Assembly: GCF_022968795.1 (NCBI RefSeq)
Contig: NZ_JALJRB010000019.1
Location: 43,228-107,227, forward strand
Direction of reading: 5' to 3'
Source: Desulfatitalea alkaliphila
GTDB taxonomy: Bacteria; Desulfobacterota; Desulfobacteria; Desulfobacterales; Desulfosarcinaceae
DNA length: 64,000 bases
This document shows, in pieces, positions 8,870-17,935 of the stretch; position 1 is the stretch's first letter, and the number at the start of each line of letters is the position of its first letter. A program made the position numbers and the translations under genes. Under the pieces are notes generated by a model that did no database searches, had not been told where the DNA came from, and saw nothing but the letters and a program-made list of their open reading frames with translations.

Positions 8870-9642
8870 GTGCTCCGCTTGGATAGGTTGGCTTGACGGT
8901 TGAAGAATTGGCGTACCACCGCATTGGGGCTGCTGCGGCGCAACTCTTTCGGGTCGCCCTGGGCGATGATCCCCTTGGCCGATTTGTCGAGCATCACCAC
9001 CCGGTGGGCCACCTCGTAGATGATGTCGAGGGAGTGGGTGATGATGATCATGGTGGTGCGGAACTGGTGGTTGATGCGCATGATCAACGCTTCGATTTCC
9101 GCCGAAATCACCGGGTCGAGGCCGGCGGTGGGTTCGTCCAGGAAAAGAATTTCGGGATTCAACGCCAAGGACCTTGCCAGAGCCGCCCGCTTGATCATGC
9201 CGCCGCTCAATTCCGACGGCAAATGGTGCTCGTATCCGCCCAGATCGACGCTGCACAGTTTCATTCGCACCAGGGTGCCGACGGCGTCCGGCGGCAGGTC
9301 GGTGAAGGCCCGCAAGGGCAGGGCCACATTCTCGGCGATGGTCATCGAGCTGAACAGAGCGCCGCCCTGAAACAAGATGCCGATTTTGCGCAGTGCTCTG
9401 GCAAAGCTCTTTTCATCGCCGTTGGTGATGTCGATGCCGTCGATGGTTATGTGCCCGCCGTAGGGTCGGCTTAGTCCCACCATGTGTTTTAGCAGCGTTG
9501 TTTTGCCGCAGCCGCTGCCGCCGATGACGGCCAGGATTTCGCCGGCCCGTACATCGATGTTCACATCCTTGAGGATGGTCGTTTCGCCGTAGCGCGCCTC
9601 CAGATCGCGGACTTCGATGATGGTTCGGTCGTTGTTTTCCAT
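8857..9642 (-). CDS. mlaF: MlaF-type ABC transporter ATPase
   Basis: A 261-aa ABC ATPase with Walker A GGSGCGKTTLL, signature LSGGMIKRAALARS, Walker B EILFLDEPTAGLD and a switch His in IIITHSLD. The LSGGM variant and the neighbours (MlaE permease 3 nt upstream, MCE protein overlapping downstream) place it in the MlaF group. It powers lipid transport through the MlaE dimer on the cytoplasmic face. The C-terminus (about 235-261, LRRSSPNAVVRQFFNRQ) resembles the extension by which MlaF proteins contact their partner subunit. Confidence 0.94.
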   Translation of the reverse strand: MENNDRTIIEVRDLEARYGETTILKDVNIDVRAGEILAVIGGSGCGKTTLLKHMVGLSRPYGGHITIDGIDITNGDEKSFARALRKIGILFQGGALFSSMTIAENVALPLRAFTDLPPDAVGTLVRMKLCSVDLGGYEHHLPSELSGGMIKRAALARSLALNPEILFLDEPTAGLDPVISAEIEALIMRINHQFRTTMIIITHSLDIIYEVAHRVVMLDKSAKGIIAQGDPKELRRSSPNAVVRQFFNRQANLSKRSTWQP

Positions 9643-9645
9643 CGT

Positions 9646-10767
9646 TTACCAGTAGCTGCGGATGACGGCGAATATGGAATCGAACAAAATGATCAGGAAA
9701 ATACCGCTGACGACGGCCGATGTGGCCGCGTTGCCCACCTCGGAGGAACCGCCACGGACCTGAAAGCCCCGCAGGCAGCCGACCCAGGCGATCAGGGCGG
9801 CGAATACAACGCTTTTCATCAACCCCCACATCAATTCGAACAAGGTCAGGGCCTTGAGAGTCTGGTCGATGTATGTGGCCACGGTGAGGTTCATCATGCT
9901 GACGCTGATCACCATGCCGCCGGCGATGGCGAAAATGTCGGAAAAGAGGGTCAGTAAGGGAACCATGATCATGGCGGCCAGAATGCGGGGAACGGCCAAA
10001 AACAGGGTGGGGGAGAAGCCCATGGTGAACAGGGCGTCGATTTCGTCCGAGATGCGCATGGTGCCGATCTCGGCGGCGAAGGCCGAACCGGAACGGCCCG
10101 CCACCACGATGGCCGTCATGATGGGGCCCAGTTCGGAGACCATGGCCAGAGCTACCAGCCGGGCCACGAAGATGCTGGCGCCGAACTGCTCCAACTGCAT
10201 GCTGGAGACGAAGGCCATGATCAAACCGAGCAAGAAACTGATCATGGCCACGATGGGCAGGGCGTCCACCCCCACCTTCTGCATCAGCACGATGGTGTCG
10301 CCCACCCGCAGGTCGCGGGGATGGCGAATGACGTGCAACATTGCCAATATGACCGAACCTAAAAAAGAAATTACGAAATTCAAGCTATTGTAGAATTGAA
10401 TGGTAGCCGCCCCCAACCGCACGACGGTATTGTCGCGGTGCGCATGAGGTAGGGGGGAGCACATGTCCGGATCGTCGAAGCTGGTGCGGGCCAGGATTTC
10501 AGCCACTTTTGGCGGTGGTTGGACCAAGCGGAAGGGCACTTCTTGCTTATTGAGGTGATCCCGCAGTTGGAACAGCACCAGTAGGCCGAAATCGTCGAAA
10601 AAGGTGACCCGGTTGAGATCGACAGTCACCTGTTTCGGTTCGCGCTGCTTGACTTCACCCTGCAACTGCTTGAGCAGACGTGCAGCGCCGTGGTGATCGA
10701 TGCGGCCGATCAACTGGATGGCAACGGTGCCGTTGTCGCCGGTTTTCAGAGCATAGGATTCGGACAT
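9646..10767 (-). CDS. mlaE: MlaE-type permease with fused N-terminal STAS domain
   Basis: A 373-aa protein. Residues about 1-100 look like a STAS domain (VTVDLNRVTFFDDFGLLVLFQL), and about 115-373 form the MlaE permease with its typical ELGPIMTAIVVAGRSGSAFAAEIGTM signature region and five or six membrane segments. In E. coli the STAS protein (MlaB) is a separate subunit; here it is fused to the permease, an arrangement known in other bacteria. The fused domain probably regulates or stabilises the ATPase. It starts the E-F-D-lipoprotein operon, with the small Cys protein 30 nt upstream. Confidence 0.93.
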   Translation of the reverse strand: MSESYALKTGDNGTVAIQLIGRIDHHGAARLLKQLQGEVKQREPKQVTVDLNRVTFFDDFGLLVLFQLRDHLNKQEVPFRLVQPPPKVAEILARTSFDDPDMCSPLPHAHRDNTVVRLGAATIQFYNSLNFVISFLGSVILAMLHVIRHPRDLRVGDTIVLMQKVGVDALPIVAMISFLLGLIMAFVSSMQLEQFGASIFVARLVALAMVSELGPIMTAIVVAGRSGSAFAAEIGTMRISDEIDALFTMGFSPTLFLAVPRILAAMIMVPLLTLFSDIFAIAGGMVISVSMMNLTVATYIDQTLKALTLFELMWGLMKSVVFAALIAWVGCLRGFQVRGGSSEVGNAATSAVVSGIFLIILFDSIFAVIRSYW

Positions 10768-10797
10768 CGATGCCCTTTCGGGATTGTGTCCAAGAAA

Positions 10798-11031
10798 TTA
10801 CTTGTTGCGGCGACTTTCCAAATCCACCCGAAACGCTTCCATCGGCGAGTGAGAGCGGCAACTGGAAATAGCGCCGGCCAATCGGGTTTGGATCAGGTCC
10901 AGGGTGTCGCATTGCGCCATACAACCCGGGAAATCGAATCGCATGAGGCAATTTCGGCAAGGACTTTTAATGAGATAGCCGATTTCAAAGTCGAATTGGT
11001 GCCGTATAGGGGTCTTACCATGGTTCATCAC
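10798..11031 (-). CDS. Small Cys-rich hypothetical protein
   Basis: A 77-aa frame in the same direction as, and 30 nt upstream of, mlaE. It contains a compact cluster C-x2-C-x8-C-x3-C (PCRNCLMRFDFPGCMAQC) with one more Cys (SSC) 17 residues later, which suggests zinc or Fe-S binding. The start is either GTG 11031, 9 nt after AGGA, or ATG 11028. I do not recognise a named family. The Cys spacing and the operon-like position argue for a real gene; its short length and location beside a repeat argue for caution. Confidence 0.5.
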   Translation of the reverse strand: MMNHGKTPIRHQFDFEIGYLIKSPCRNCLMRFDFPGCMAQCDTLDLIQTRLAGAISSCRSHSPMEAFRVDLESRRNK

Positions 11032-11084
11032 AAAGAATCGTCCTGCAAGATTTTTGTATTTTCCAAAATTATCGTCGTTTATCC

Positions 11085-11226
11085 TTCATACCAGATTCGA
11101 CCCGGCAACTCAACAATGCCAAGCATCTTTGAACCCCCGGTATCCCCTATAGGTCCTTTGGTGCGACATAATTTGAATTGAATCGACAGCATTCCTTGCT
11201 TTAAACTTTACACTTTAAACTTTAAA
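11085..11226. repeat. Repeat end E (GTTTAAA subfamily, degraded)
   Basis: One end of the dispersed repeat directly after the acyl-CoA synthetase stop. Reading leftward from 11226 there are GTTTAAA/GTGTAAA heptamers, then GCAAGGAATGCTGTCGATT and a degenerate C-rich stretch. The inner part GCATCTTT-AACCCCC matches the right half of element A, and TTTTTGTATTTTCC matches the interior of element B. No partner end was found, so this looks like a decayed copy. Confidence 0.65.
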
Positions 11227-11266
11227 CTAAATATTTACGAATACTTAAAAAAAACGTCCCATCCAC

Positions 11267-13441
11267 CTACTCTTTTTGCGCAAGAAAAGTTTCATAATCA
11301 AGCATCTTCGACAACGCGAGAACCGCTCTTTCCGGCGTTTGGTAAGTCACGCCTTTGTAGCGGTGGCCGGGCAGGTGCAGGATGGTTTTGGTGTTGTGGT
11401 CGGTACGCAGGTTGACGCCGAGGATCGGTTTGTTCAGCTCGTCCATCAATTCCAGGCAGCGACGGGCAAAGGCATCTTCGAACTGCTCTGCAAGGGTTTT
11501 GATTTCGTCGAAGGTTCCGGGGGCCACGCTGGGGTCGGCGGCCAGGACCGAGGCCGAAAGCCGTTCGATCAGGATGCGGCGGCCCATGATGCCCATGTGG
11601 AGTACGGCGTCGCAACCGCTCCAGCGCATGAGCAATTCCTGGACCCGGAAAGTCATATCGGGATTGAAATCGCCCACCAGGTCCACGGGGTTGGCGCGGC
11701 TCCAATAAGGGGGCAGCATGGTGTCGATTTCCGCCAGGATGTCCGCGTCCAGCTCCGGCAGCACCAAGCCGAGGCGTTGGCACAGGTCGGCGGTCACCAC
11801 CCCCCAGCCGCCGCCGAAGGTCATGATGGCCACCCGGGGACCGCGGGGCAGGGGCAGGGCGTCGAAGGCCGCCGCAAGGTCCAGCAGATCCATGGGGCGG
11901 TGGACGTTGACGATGCCCGCCTGCCGGCAAAGGGCTTCGAACACCCGGTTGTCCGATGCCATGGCGCCGCTGTGGCTTGCGGCCGCTTTCTGGCCGGCGG
12001 CCGTTTGCCCACCTTTGAGCAGCACGATGGGTTTGCGGCGACTGACGCGGCGGGCGCTTTCGAAAAAACGCCGCCCGTCTTTGAACCCTTCCACATAAAT
12101 CAACACCGTGCGGGTGGTGTCATCCACCTCGAAACCTTCCAGGTAGTCGGCCATGGTGATCATTGCTTCGTTGCCGCTGCCGGAAAAACCTCGCATGCCG
12201 ATGCCCTGATGCTCGGCGAAAGCCAGCAGTTGGGTGCCCATGTTGCCCGACTGAGCCACCATGGCCGTGCTGCCCGCCAGGGACTGCACCGTGGTGCCGG
12301 TGCTGAAAAGGCGGATGTGGGGATTGGCGATGCCCATGGTGTTGGGTCCCAGGATCAGCAGTCCGGCTTCGCGTGCCGCCTTGACCAGCTCGGCTTCCAG
12401 GGCCTTGCCTTCATCGCCTGCCTCGGAAAATCCCGAGGTGATCAACACCATGTAGCGAATGCCCTTTTGGCGGCATTCGTCCACCAATGGCTGCACATGC
12501 CGGGCCGGCACGGTCACCACCACCAGGTCCACGGGATCGGGGATGTCCAGCAGGCTGCGGTAAACCGGTCGTCCCGCAATGGTACCGCCTTTGGGGTTGA
12601 CCAGCAAAATCCGGCCTTCATAGCCGCCGCTGATGGTGTTGACCACCAGCATGTTGCCCCATTTGCCCGGCTGGGCCGACGCCCCCACAAAGGCGATGGA
12701 ACGGGGGTGGAAAATGGCGCCGATCTCCTTGGCCGGCACCGGGGTGAGCGACGGCGCCGACTCGGTCGGCGGACGGAGGGCGATCAAGGCATCCACCGCC
12801 ACCAGCCGGCCATCGGGGGTGACCCGCAGCGGGTTGATGTCGATTTCGGCAATTTCAGGGTGTTCCACGGCCATCCGCGACACCCCGTCCAGTACTTTGA
12901 GCAAGGTTTTCCGATCCACCGCCGCTTCGCCCCGGAAGGGGGAAAGCAATTTTTGAGCCCGGATTTCAGCGATCATTTGCGTTGCGTCCCAACGACTCAG
13001 GGGGGCCAGCCGCATGGCCACATCGGCCAACGCCTCGGTCAGCGTCCCGCCCAGTCCGAACAACACCACGGGGCCGAACTGGGGATCGCGGAACATGCCG
13101 GTCATCAACTCCCGTTGCCCCGTGATTTGGGGCTGCACCAGCAACCCTTCCAGGTCCGCCCCAGCGCCTTCGGCGATCTTGGCGGCCGCGCGGCGTAACG
13201 CTTCGGCATCGAAGAGGTTCAGGTGGACCAGTCCCCTTTCCGTCTTGTGCTGCAGAGCGGCGCCCAACCCTTTGAGCACCACCGGATATCCCAACTCGGC
13301 GGCGGCGGCCACGGCGGCGGCGGCATCCCGCACCACCGTTTCGGACACCACCGGAATGCCGTACTGTTGCAATATGTTTTTGGCCGCATGTTCATCGAGG
13401 GCGGTCGGACCGGACACCATCAAGGAAGATTTCGTATTCAC
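11267..13441 (-). CDS. ADP-forming acyl/acetyl-CoA synthetase, fused beta-alpha subunits
   Basis: A 724-aa protein. It begins with an ATP-grasp domain (about 1-225, YPVVLKGLGAALQHKTE), then a CoA-binding Rossmann domain (about 240-360, IGAIFHPRSIAFVGASAQPGKWGN) and a succinyl-CoA-ligase-like part (about 385-700). The latter holds the AQSGNMG loop and a probable phospho-relay His in AASHSGAMAS. The family couples acyl-CoA cleavage to ATP synthesis, or runs in reverse to activate acids. No GNAT domain is present, so it is not a Pat-type acetyltransferase. The start is GTG 13441, preceded by AAGGAG. It stands alone. Acetate or branched acids are plausible substrates, but the specific one is unknown. 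Confidence 0.9.
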   Translation of the reverse strand: MNTKSSLMVSGPTALDEHAAKNILQQYGIPVVSETVVRDAAAAVAAAAELGYPVVLKGLGAALQHKTERGLVHLNLFDAEALRRAAAKIAEGAGADLEGLLVQPQITGQRELMTGMFRDPQFGPVVLFGLGGTLTEALADVAMRLAPLSRWDATQMIAEIRAQKLLSPFRGEAAVDRKTLLKVLDGVSRMAVEHPEIAEIDINPLRVTPDGRLVAVDALIALRPPTESAPSLTPVPAKEIGAIFHPRSIAFVGASAQPGKWGNMLVVNTISGGYEGRILLVNPKGGTIAGRPVYRSLLDIPDPVDLVVVTVPARHVQPLVDECRQKGIRYMVLITSGFSEAGDEGKALEAELVKAAREAGLLILGPNTMGIANPHIRLFSTGTTVQSLAGSTAMVAQSGNMGTQLLAFAEHQGIGMRGFSGSGNEAMITMADYLEGFEVDDTTRTVLIYVEGFKDGRRFFESARRVSRRKPIVLLKGGQTAAGQKAAASHSGAMASDNRVFEALCRQAGIVNVHRPMDLLDLAAAFDALPLPRGPRVAIMTFGGGWGVVTADLCQRLGLVLPELDADILAEIDTMLPPYWSRANPVDLVGDFNPDMTFRVQELLMRWSGCDAVLHMGIMGRRILIERLSASVLAADPSVAPGTFDEIKTLAEQFEDAFARRCLELMDELNKPILGVNLRTDHNTKTILHLPGHRYKGVTYQTPERAVLALSKMLDYETFLAQKE

Positions 13442-13571
13442 TGGAACTCCTTTTTACACTGTTGCATGCATTGATCTTCAGGCACCGGAAAACAAGGCCC
13501 CGAGGACCATTCGCGAGCCCTTCGCGGAAGCATATCTCTTTACCACAAATGGTTCATCGAATAAACGGGAT

Positions 13572-15686
13572 TTATTGTTGCAGGGGTGAGGGAAAAGCTT
13601 CGCGCACTGGATAAGTCAATCGAAACCCGAAGTCATCGAAAAAGATGTCGCCGGCCCCATCACCGAAGGCGTGCAATCCTAATTCGGCAACGGGGGAGGC
13701 GCTAAGGGGCTTTGAGATGAGGTTTGGGTGATAGGTGCGCAGAATGCTGTCGGGGGTGTTGGAAGAGGGCACGGCGTACAGCTCGGACGGCGCATTGATG
13801 GTATCGTTGATTGCGTCCCAGTGAATCAATCGGAAAGGGGAGGTGTGCGCCTCTTCATCCGCCCCATCGTCCGGCGGCCACTGGAGCTTTTGATTGCCGG
13901 CGATGCGCGGGTAATCGGCCAAATCGGCACGATATATTCTGATTATGTTTTCTTTTTTATCCATCGTGACATCGTTCGACACTTTGGCTGCGCTATTGGA
14001 TCGGCCGACCACCAGCAGGGTTTCATTTCGCTGAAAGGTGCTTCCCTTTGTGACCTTGTTGAGCAAGAGGGTGCCTGCGGCCGATCCATCATTCCAAGCG
14101 CCTGTTGATAGAATGGGAGATGACAAAACAGTACCCATTGCGCCATGGTTCTCGCCGAAAATTCGTTCACCCGCTTGGATAGCTGCAGCTTCACCATTCG
14201 TGAAATTCAGCAACACCGCTTCATGCAAGCGGACCAGTAACGCCACGCCTCCGGCAGGGAAATCGATGGCGCTGTAAGCCAGCCAAGTCCTGGTATCGAT
14301 GCCGCCTGTTTGTTGCCACAAAACGACCAGCGGGCCGGCTTCAAGCGCGGTGCCGGGAAGTTGAAACCCGGTTTGGCCGAGAACGATGGAAAGGCCGTAA
14401 CCGTTGAAGGCCGTGAGTGAAAGAGATGGATTATCGTCAGTGGTCCTCAGGCGAAAAGAAAGACCGCCGGCAAAGGACGGGGCGGCATCCGAATCAGAAT
14501 CGTCGCCCTCCGTTTCAGGATAAAGCGAATTCAGAAATCCCAATTTGACTTGCACATCGTAGCTGAGAAACCCGCCGGTTAAGCCTCGGTAGCCGGTGAA
14601 ACGGTCACCGGCCGCTGCGGCCGATGTTGCCAATCCTCCATTCGAACTCAATTCTTCAAAAAAGAGTGCCCGGTTGCCGTCCGCCGCGCTGATCGCGACA
14701 CTCCCGTCCACCGTTTCCCAATTCGCAATTGCCGAAGTTTCGGAGAAGGTTTCTTCCGTCACCTCTTCCCAGAGAAAGGGCTCTTGCGGAAAGGCGCCAT
14801 CAAAGATCAACTCCCGGTGCGTCGTTAATGCTCCCTGGCCGACAATCCCGGTGCTGTGCAAGCGTGAAAAGTTGGTTAGTATGATCGGGGCGCCTGACAA
14901 TATTTCAAGATTAGAGTCCTGGGAAGAGGCGCTCGGGTCGCGAATTCCTTCGAATCGGTTTTCGTCGCGGTTGTTGTAGTTGTAATTCACAATGCGGCCG
15001 CCGACGATGATGCGGCCATGGGTCGACGGAAAGAGGCCGCCACCGCCGTTTTCATAGGATAAAAAACCGGTGGTGGGATCGAAACCGTTACTGCGAACAA
15101 ATGGGTAGACGATGGTGTGTTGCGGCAGTGGCGTAGCAAACCCCTCACCATCTTCCAAAATGATGGTAATTTCCTGGTTGTTATCTTCTATCGATAGGTT
15201 TACCTCGAAGTCCTGGTTACCAATGAACAAACGTTGCGTTTGCCCGATTGCATTTTCAAGCAATTCCGGTGGCAAAGTGCCTGCAACGACCGCTTTCCAA
15301 CTATTGACCCCGGGCTCGGCACCATTGGTCAGCACGAAATAGTAGGAGAAGATGCGAATTTCGAAGGAGCCCACCCCTTCCAGTTGAAACCGTCGGCCGT
15401 CCATGTTCTCAAGCGCCGCCACCTTCTGCTGCATGGTTTGTGCCTGTCGATACTGGTGCAGGGCCATGCGATAACCCGATTCCGCCAGAAAATAGGCTTG
15501 GTCGGCCAGATGGTGGAACGCTGTCTGCTGTCTGGAGGAACTCACCAGGGGCAACAGGGTGGCCGCCAGGACGGAAAAGAGCAAAATAGCCGCAATAATG
15601 GCGATCAACGCACTGCCGTGATGCCTTTTGCACACCATTGTTGGAGGACTGATTGTGGTTTTTGATGTCAAAGACATTGCATACAT
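13572..15686 (-). CDS. PilX/MshP-like prepilin with large lectin-like C-terminal region
   Basis: A 704-aa protein, last in the pilin operon. The N-terminus KRHHGSALIAIIAAILLFSVLAA is a prepilin-like hydrophobic helix (about 20-45) with the motif HHLADQAYFLAESGYRMAL seen in PilX-type minor pilins. The remaining ~600 residues are rich in beta structure, and about 310-500 resemble a concanavalin-like jelly roll (FRLRTTDDNPSLSLTAFNGYG). Ordinary minor pilins have 150-250 residues, so this is a large fused product. It may sit at the pilus tip as an adhesin (inference). A GGGAT site precedes ATG 15686. No Sec signal other than the prepilin leader is visible. Confidence 0.75.
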   Translation of the reverse strand: MYAMSLTSKTTISPPTMVCKRHHGSALIAIIAAILLFSVLAATLLPLVSSSRQQTAFHHLADQAYFLAESGYRMALHQYRQAQTMQQKVAALENMDGRRFQLEGVGSFEIRIFSYYFVLTNGAEPGVNSWKAVVAGTLPPELLENAIGQTQRLFIGNQDFEVNLSIEDNNQEITIILEDGEGFATPLPQHTIVYPFVRSNGFDPTTGFLSYENGGGGLFPSTHGRIIVGGRIVNYNYNNRDENRFEGIRDPSASSQDSNLEILSGAPIILTNFSRLHSTGIVGQGALTTHRELIFDGAFPQEPFLWEEVTEETFSETSAIANWETVDGSVAISAADGNRALFFEELSSNGGLATSAAAAGDRFTGYRGLTGGFLSYDVQVKLGFLNSLYPETEGDDSDSDAAPSFAGGLSFRLRTTDDNPSLSLTAFNGYGLSIVLGQTGFQLPGTALEAGPLVVLWQQTGGIDTRTWLAYSAIDFPAGGVALLVRLHEAVLLNFTNGEAAAIQAGERIFGENHGAMGTVLSSPILSTGAWNDGSAAGTLLLNKVTKGSTFQRNETLLVVGRSNSAAKVSNDVTMDKKENIIRIYRADLADYPRIAGNQKLQWPPDDGADEEAHTSPFRLIHWDAINDTINAPSELYAVPSSNTPDSILRTYHPNLISKPLSASPVAELGLHAFGDGAGDIFFDDFGFRLTYPVREAFPSPLQQ

Positions 15687-15725
15687 ATAGGGATCCCGTT
15701 CAACAGGGTATTTTTCACAGCAACG

Positions 15726-16370
15726 CTAATACACCCCACCACCCACATTATCTGTATTGCGCGGATGCACTAGTGTGGTGAAGCTGTGTGACTGGGTAGG
15801 GGCATCGGGGCGTTGCAAATCCAAGCGGATTAGAATGGCCGTCAGCAACCGGATATCGTAGCCCGGTAGCCAAGGGTCGGCCCCGCGGAAAAAGGTGAGG
15901 GCGAAATCGGTCACCCCGTCCACCAGGATGTGTCCGTTTTGGTTTGTATCGGCGGAATCCGCCTGGTTCGGGTCACTTGTGTATAGGTAAACCGCCCCGG
16001 TATCGTTTCCAGACGCCTCAACGAATCGCAATTCCATGCGGCGGATGTGTGGAATGCCGCCAGGATCTTTCTGGATGCGCTCATAAACCACAAACACATC
16101 GTCGGAGGACACCGGGCCGGTATCCCGGACATCTATCAACTCTGTCAGTTCACGCACAATGCGCGCCATGGCCAAGTGCCCTTTTTGCGTTACTTGAGCG
16201 TTGGCCCGACTGAAATCATAACCCTGGACGGCGGCAACCAAACCGGAACCGAAAAGGCCGGCGAGAATCGCCATCAACACCATGGTCGCGATGAGCTCGA
16301 GGAAAGTGAACCCCAATTTGTTCGAAATGCATACGCGGATATGTTTGTTGATCCAGGAAAGTGTGCCCAT
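15726..16370 (-). CDS. PilW/MshO-like minor prepilin
   Basis: A 214-aa prepilin with a class III leader ending at Gly20, then FTFLELIATMVLMAILAGLF (the Glu at +5 is present). The globular part contains AMARIVRELTELIDVRD and a C-terminal region with many short strands, as in PilW/GspJ-like minor pilins. It is processed by a prepilin peptidase not encoded here. The AAGGCAGCC site before ATG is the same as that of the gene two upstream. It lies between a short prepilin and the large PilX-like gene, as MshO does in MSHA clusters. Confidence 0.85.
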   Translation of the reverse strand: MGTLSWINKHIRVCISNKLGFTFLELIATMVLMAILAGLFGSGLVAAVQGYDFSRANAQVTQKGHLAMARIVRELTELIDVRDTGPVSSDDVFVVYERIQKDPGGIPHIRRMELRFVEASGNDTGAVYLYTSDPNQADSADTNQNGHILVDGVTDFALTFFRGADPWLPGYDIRLLTAILIRLDLQRPDAPTQSHSFTTLVHPRNTDNVGGGVY

Positions 16371-16377
16371 GGCTGCC

Positions 16378-16848
16378 TTACCGACCGAAAAGGGCGGTCA
16401 AATTTTGGGAAGTGTCCGGGATGGACACGATGACTTGCAGCAGGCCTTGTAATGATTCGCAGTTGTCAATATCGTCGGCCCTGATCCCTGAGGGTTCTAA
16501 TGCCACATTGCGCGGGTTAAACACTATCTTGGTACGAGACGGAACAACATGGTCGTTCTGCCAGTAAACGCCGCTATTCAGCTTCTTGCACAAGGTGATC
16601 AAAGGGTTTTTTTGAACCGGATCCCGTTGCAGATGACGATAATCCGCCACTACGTTGTTCATGACGGCGTTGAGTAACAAGGAATCGTCCAGGGTTTGCA
16701 CGGGTTGATAGCTGCGCCAGGTTTGCTCGCTGATCACCTGCGCCAAGATGACCGTCAAAATGGCGGAAATGATGATGGTGAAGAGGATTTCGATCAGGGT
16801 GAAGCCCCGCTGATCGCACCACTCTTTTGCTGGTGCGGGTGCCGTCAT
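16378..16848 (-). CDS. Minor prepilin (MshD/PilV-like position)
   Basis: A 156-aa prepilin: leader ending DQRG, then FTLIEILFTIIISAILTVIL with Glu at +5. The globular part is short, with two Cys pairs possible (TLCKK and DNCES). The start overlaps the previous stop by ATGA, so translation is coupled. By position it corresponds to MshD in MSHA operons, but the C-terminal part is too variable for a firm assignment. Confidence 0.8.
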   Translation of the reverse strand: MTAPAPAKEWCDQRGFTLIEILFTIIISAILTVILAQVISEQTWRSYQPVQTLDDSLLLNAVMNNVVADYRHLQRDPVQKNPLITLCKKLNSGVYWQNDHVVPSRTKIVFNPRNVALEPSGIRADDIDNCESLQGLLQVIVSIPDTSQNLTALFGR

Positions 16849-17348
16849 GGTATGAATCCGGTCTCCGGATGAATGATAAAACTTTCAGTTTCACCGTTTT
16901 TGGTCAGAATGTAATGCAGGTCGCTTGCCTCGGTCAATGGGGTGCAATGGTCCTGTTCGGCTTGGGTCGCCAACGCCCCGGGACGGCCCCAAGTGTCAAA
17001 ACAGAGCGTAAACCCGGCAGGAGTGATGGTCACGCCGCCGGCCAACTCGGTGGTGTTTTCCGTTTCTCCTGGAAGCGGCCTGCGGTTGTTCGAATCATTG
17101 CCGGCGAACAACCAGAAACGGCGGTCGTCGCTGTCGTAGTGGATGCCCCAAGGGGTGCCGGTGTTGATAGCCCGGCTTTGGGCATAACGAACATAGGATT
17201 TGAGAGTGGCTATTTGGGCCTTGAGGGTCACATCGGTGGGGGGTTGGCGCAACACCGCGACCGTTGCGAAGATGCTGATGAAAACCAGTACCAGCACGAC
17301 CTCGAGAACGGTGAAACCTGTACTGCGGTTGCCGGCCTGGAGCCGCAT
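16845..17348 (-). CDS. GspH/MshC-like minor pseudopilin
   Basis: A 167-aa prepilin. Leader NRSTG is followed by FTVLEVVLVLVFISIFATVAV (Glu at +5), and a GspH/FimT-like body with AQIATLKSYVRYAQSRAINTGTPWGIHYD, the helix-strand signature of that family. ATG 17348 is preceded by AAGGCAGCC; an in-frame upstream codon would add 11 unlikely residues. It lies 29 nt after the first pilin gene and overlaps the next by 4 nt. It likely initiates or caps the pilus fibre with the other minor pilins. Confidence 0.87.
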   Translation of the reverse strand: MRLQAGNRSTGFTVLEVVLVLVFISIFATVAVLRQPPTDVTLKAQIATLKSYVRYAQSRAINTGTPWGIHYDSDDRRFWLFAGNDSNNRRPLPGETENTTELAGGVTITPAGFTLCFDTWGRPGALATQAEQDHCTPLTEASDLHYILTKNGETESFIIHPETGFIP

Positions 17349-17377
17349 GGCTGCCTTTTTTGATATTATTAATAAAA

Positions 17378-17854
17378 TCAAATTCCTGGGCGAGGTATGC
17401 TTTTGATCTCGTCATCAGCTCCCGCGATTGCTGTACCATCTTTTGGCGATACGACCAGCTTGATACAACCGTCCAAGGCGTCATCATTGTCAGCCTTATC
17501 GCTAAAGCATGCAGACGGATCGAAATCCTCATCTTCACTGTGGCCGCCGTCGAAAACAGACAATTCGAAATCGCCAAGATCTGTCCCCAACGGTTCGCCA
17601 TCTTGGTAATTTATTTCGCTTGGAAGCGACCCCCTCAACACCTGCTGGGCGAAATACCCGTTGACCCGGCCGATGGCTTCGGCCATGGCTGTTTCCATGG
17701 CTTTCTTCCTGGCTTCGCCCTGGAGGTCGAAATAGCGCGGCACGGCGACAACTGCCAGGATGCTCATGATAACGATGACAGCGATGATTTCGAGAAGGGT
17801 GAAACCGGCGTTGCCGACAACTGGCGCGTTTTTACCGGGAGAGGGTGGTTGCAT
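17378..17854 (-). CDS. Major-type prepilin (MshA/PilA-like)
   Basis: First gene of the pilin operon, 158 aa. Leader ending VGNAG, then FTLLEIIAVIVIMSILAVVAVPR, the textbook type IV prepilin start with Glu5. The C-terminal part holds one Cys pair (ACFSDKADNDDALDGC), the usual D-loop disulfide, in a very acidic context. ATG 17854 has AAGGG 11 nt upstream; an in-frame TTG at 17863 is less likely. A sigma-54-like promoter lies about 65 nt upstream. It could be the main pilus subunit or a pseudopilin. Confidence 0.88.
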   Translation of the reverse strand: MQPPSPGKNAPVVGNAGFTLLEIIAVIVIMSILAVVAVPRYFDLQGEARKKAMETAMAEAIGRVNGYFAQQVLRGSLPSEINYQDGEPLGTDLGDFELSVFDGGHSEDEDFDPSACFSDKADNDDALDGCIKLVVSPKDGTAIAGADDEIKSIPRPGI

Positions 17855-17919
17855 TAGGTTCAATCCCTTCGAAGGAAAAAAAATAAATATGAAGATGGAC
17901 AGTTCTGCTATTTTATGAG

Positions 17920-17935
17920 TGCACTATATATGCCA
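17920..17935 (-). promoter_or_regulatory. Candidate sigma-54 promoter of the pilin operon
   Basis: The - strand reads TGGCATATATAGTGCA, with GG and GC separated by exactly 10 bp, as sigma-54 (RpoN) requires. The consensus is TGGCAC-N5-TTGCA. Transcription would start near 17908, about 55 nt before the pilin ATG. A GAFTGA-containing sigma-54 activator is encoded 2 kb upstream in the same locus. This is a pattern match only. Confidence 0.55.
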
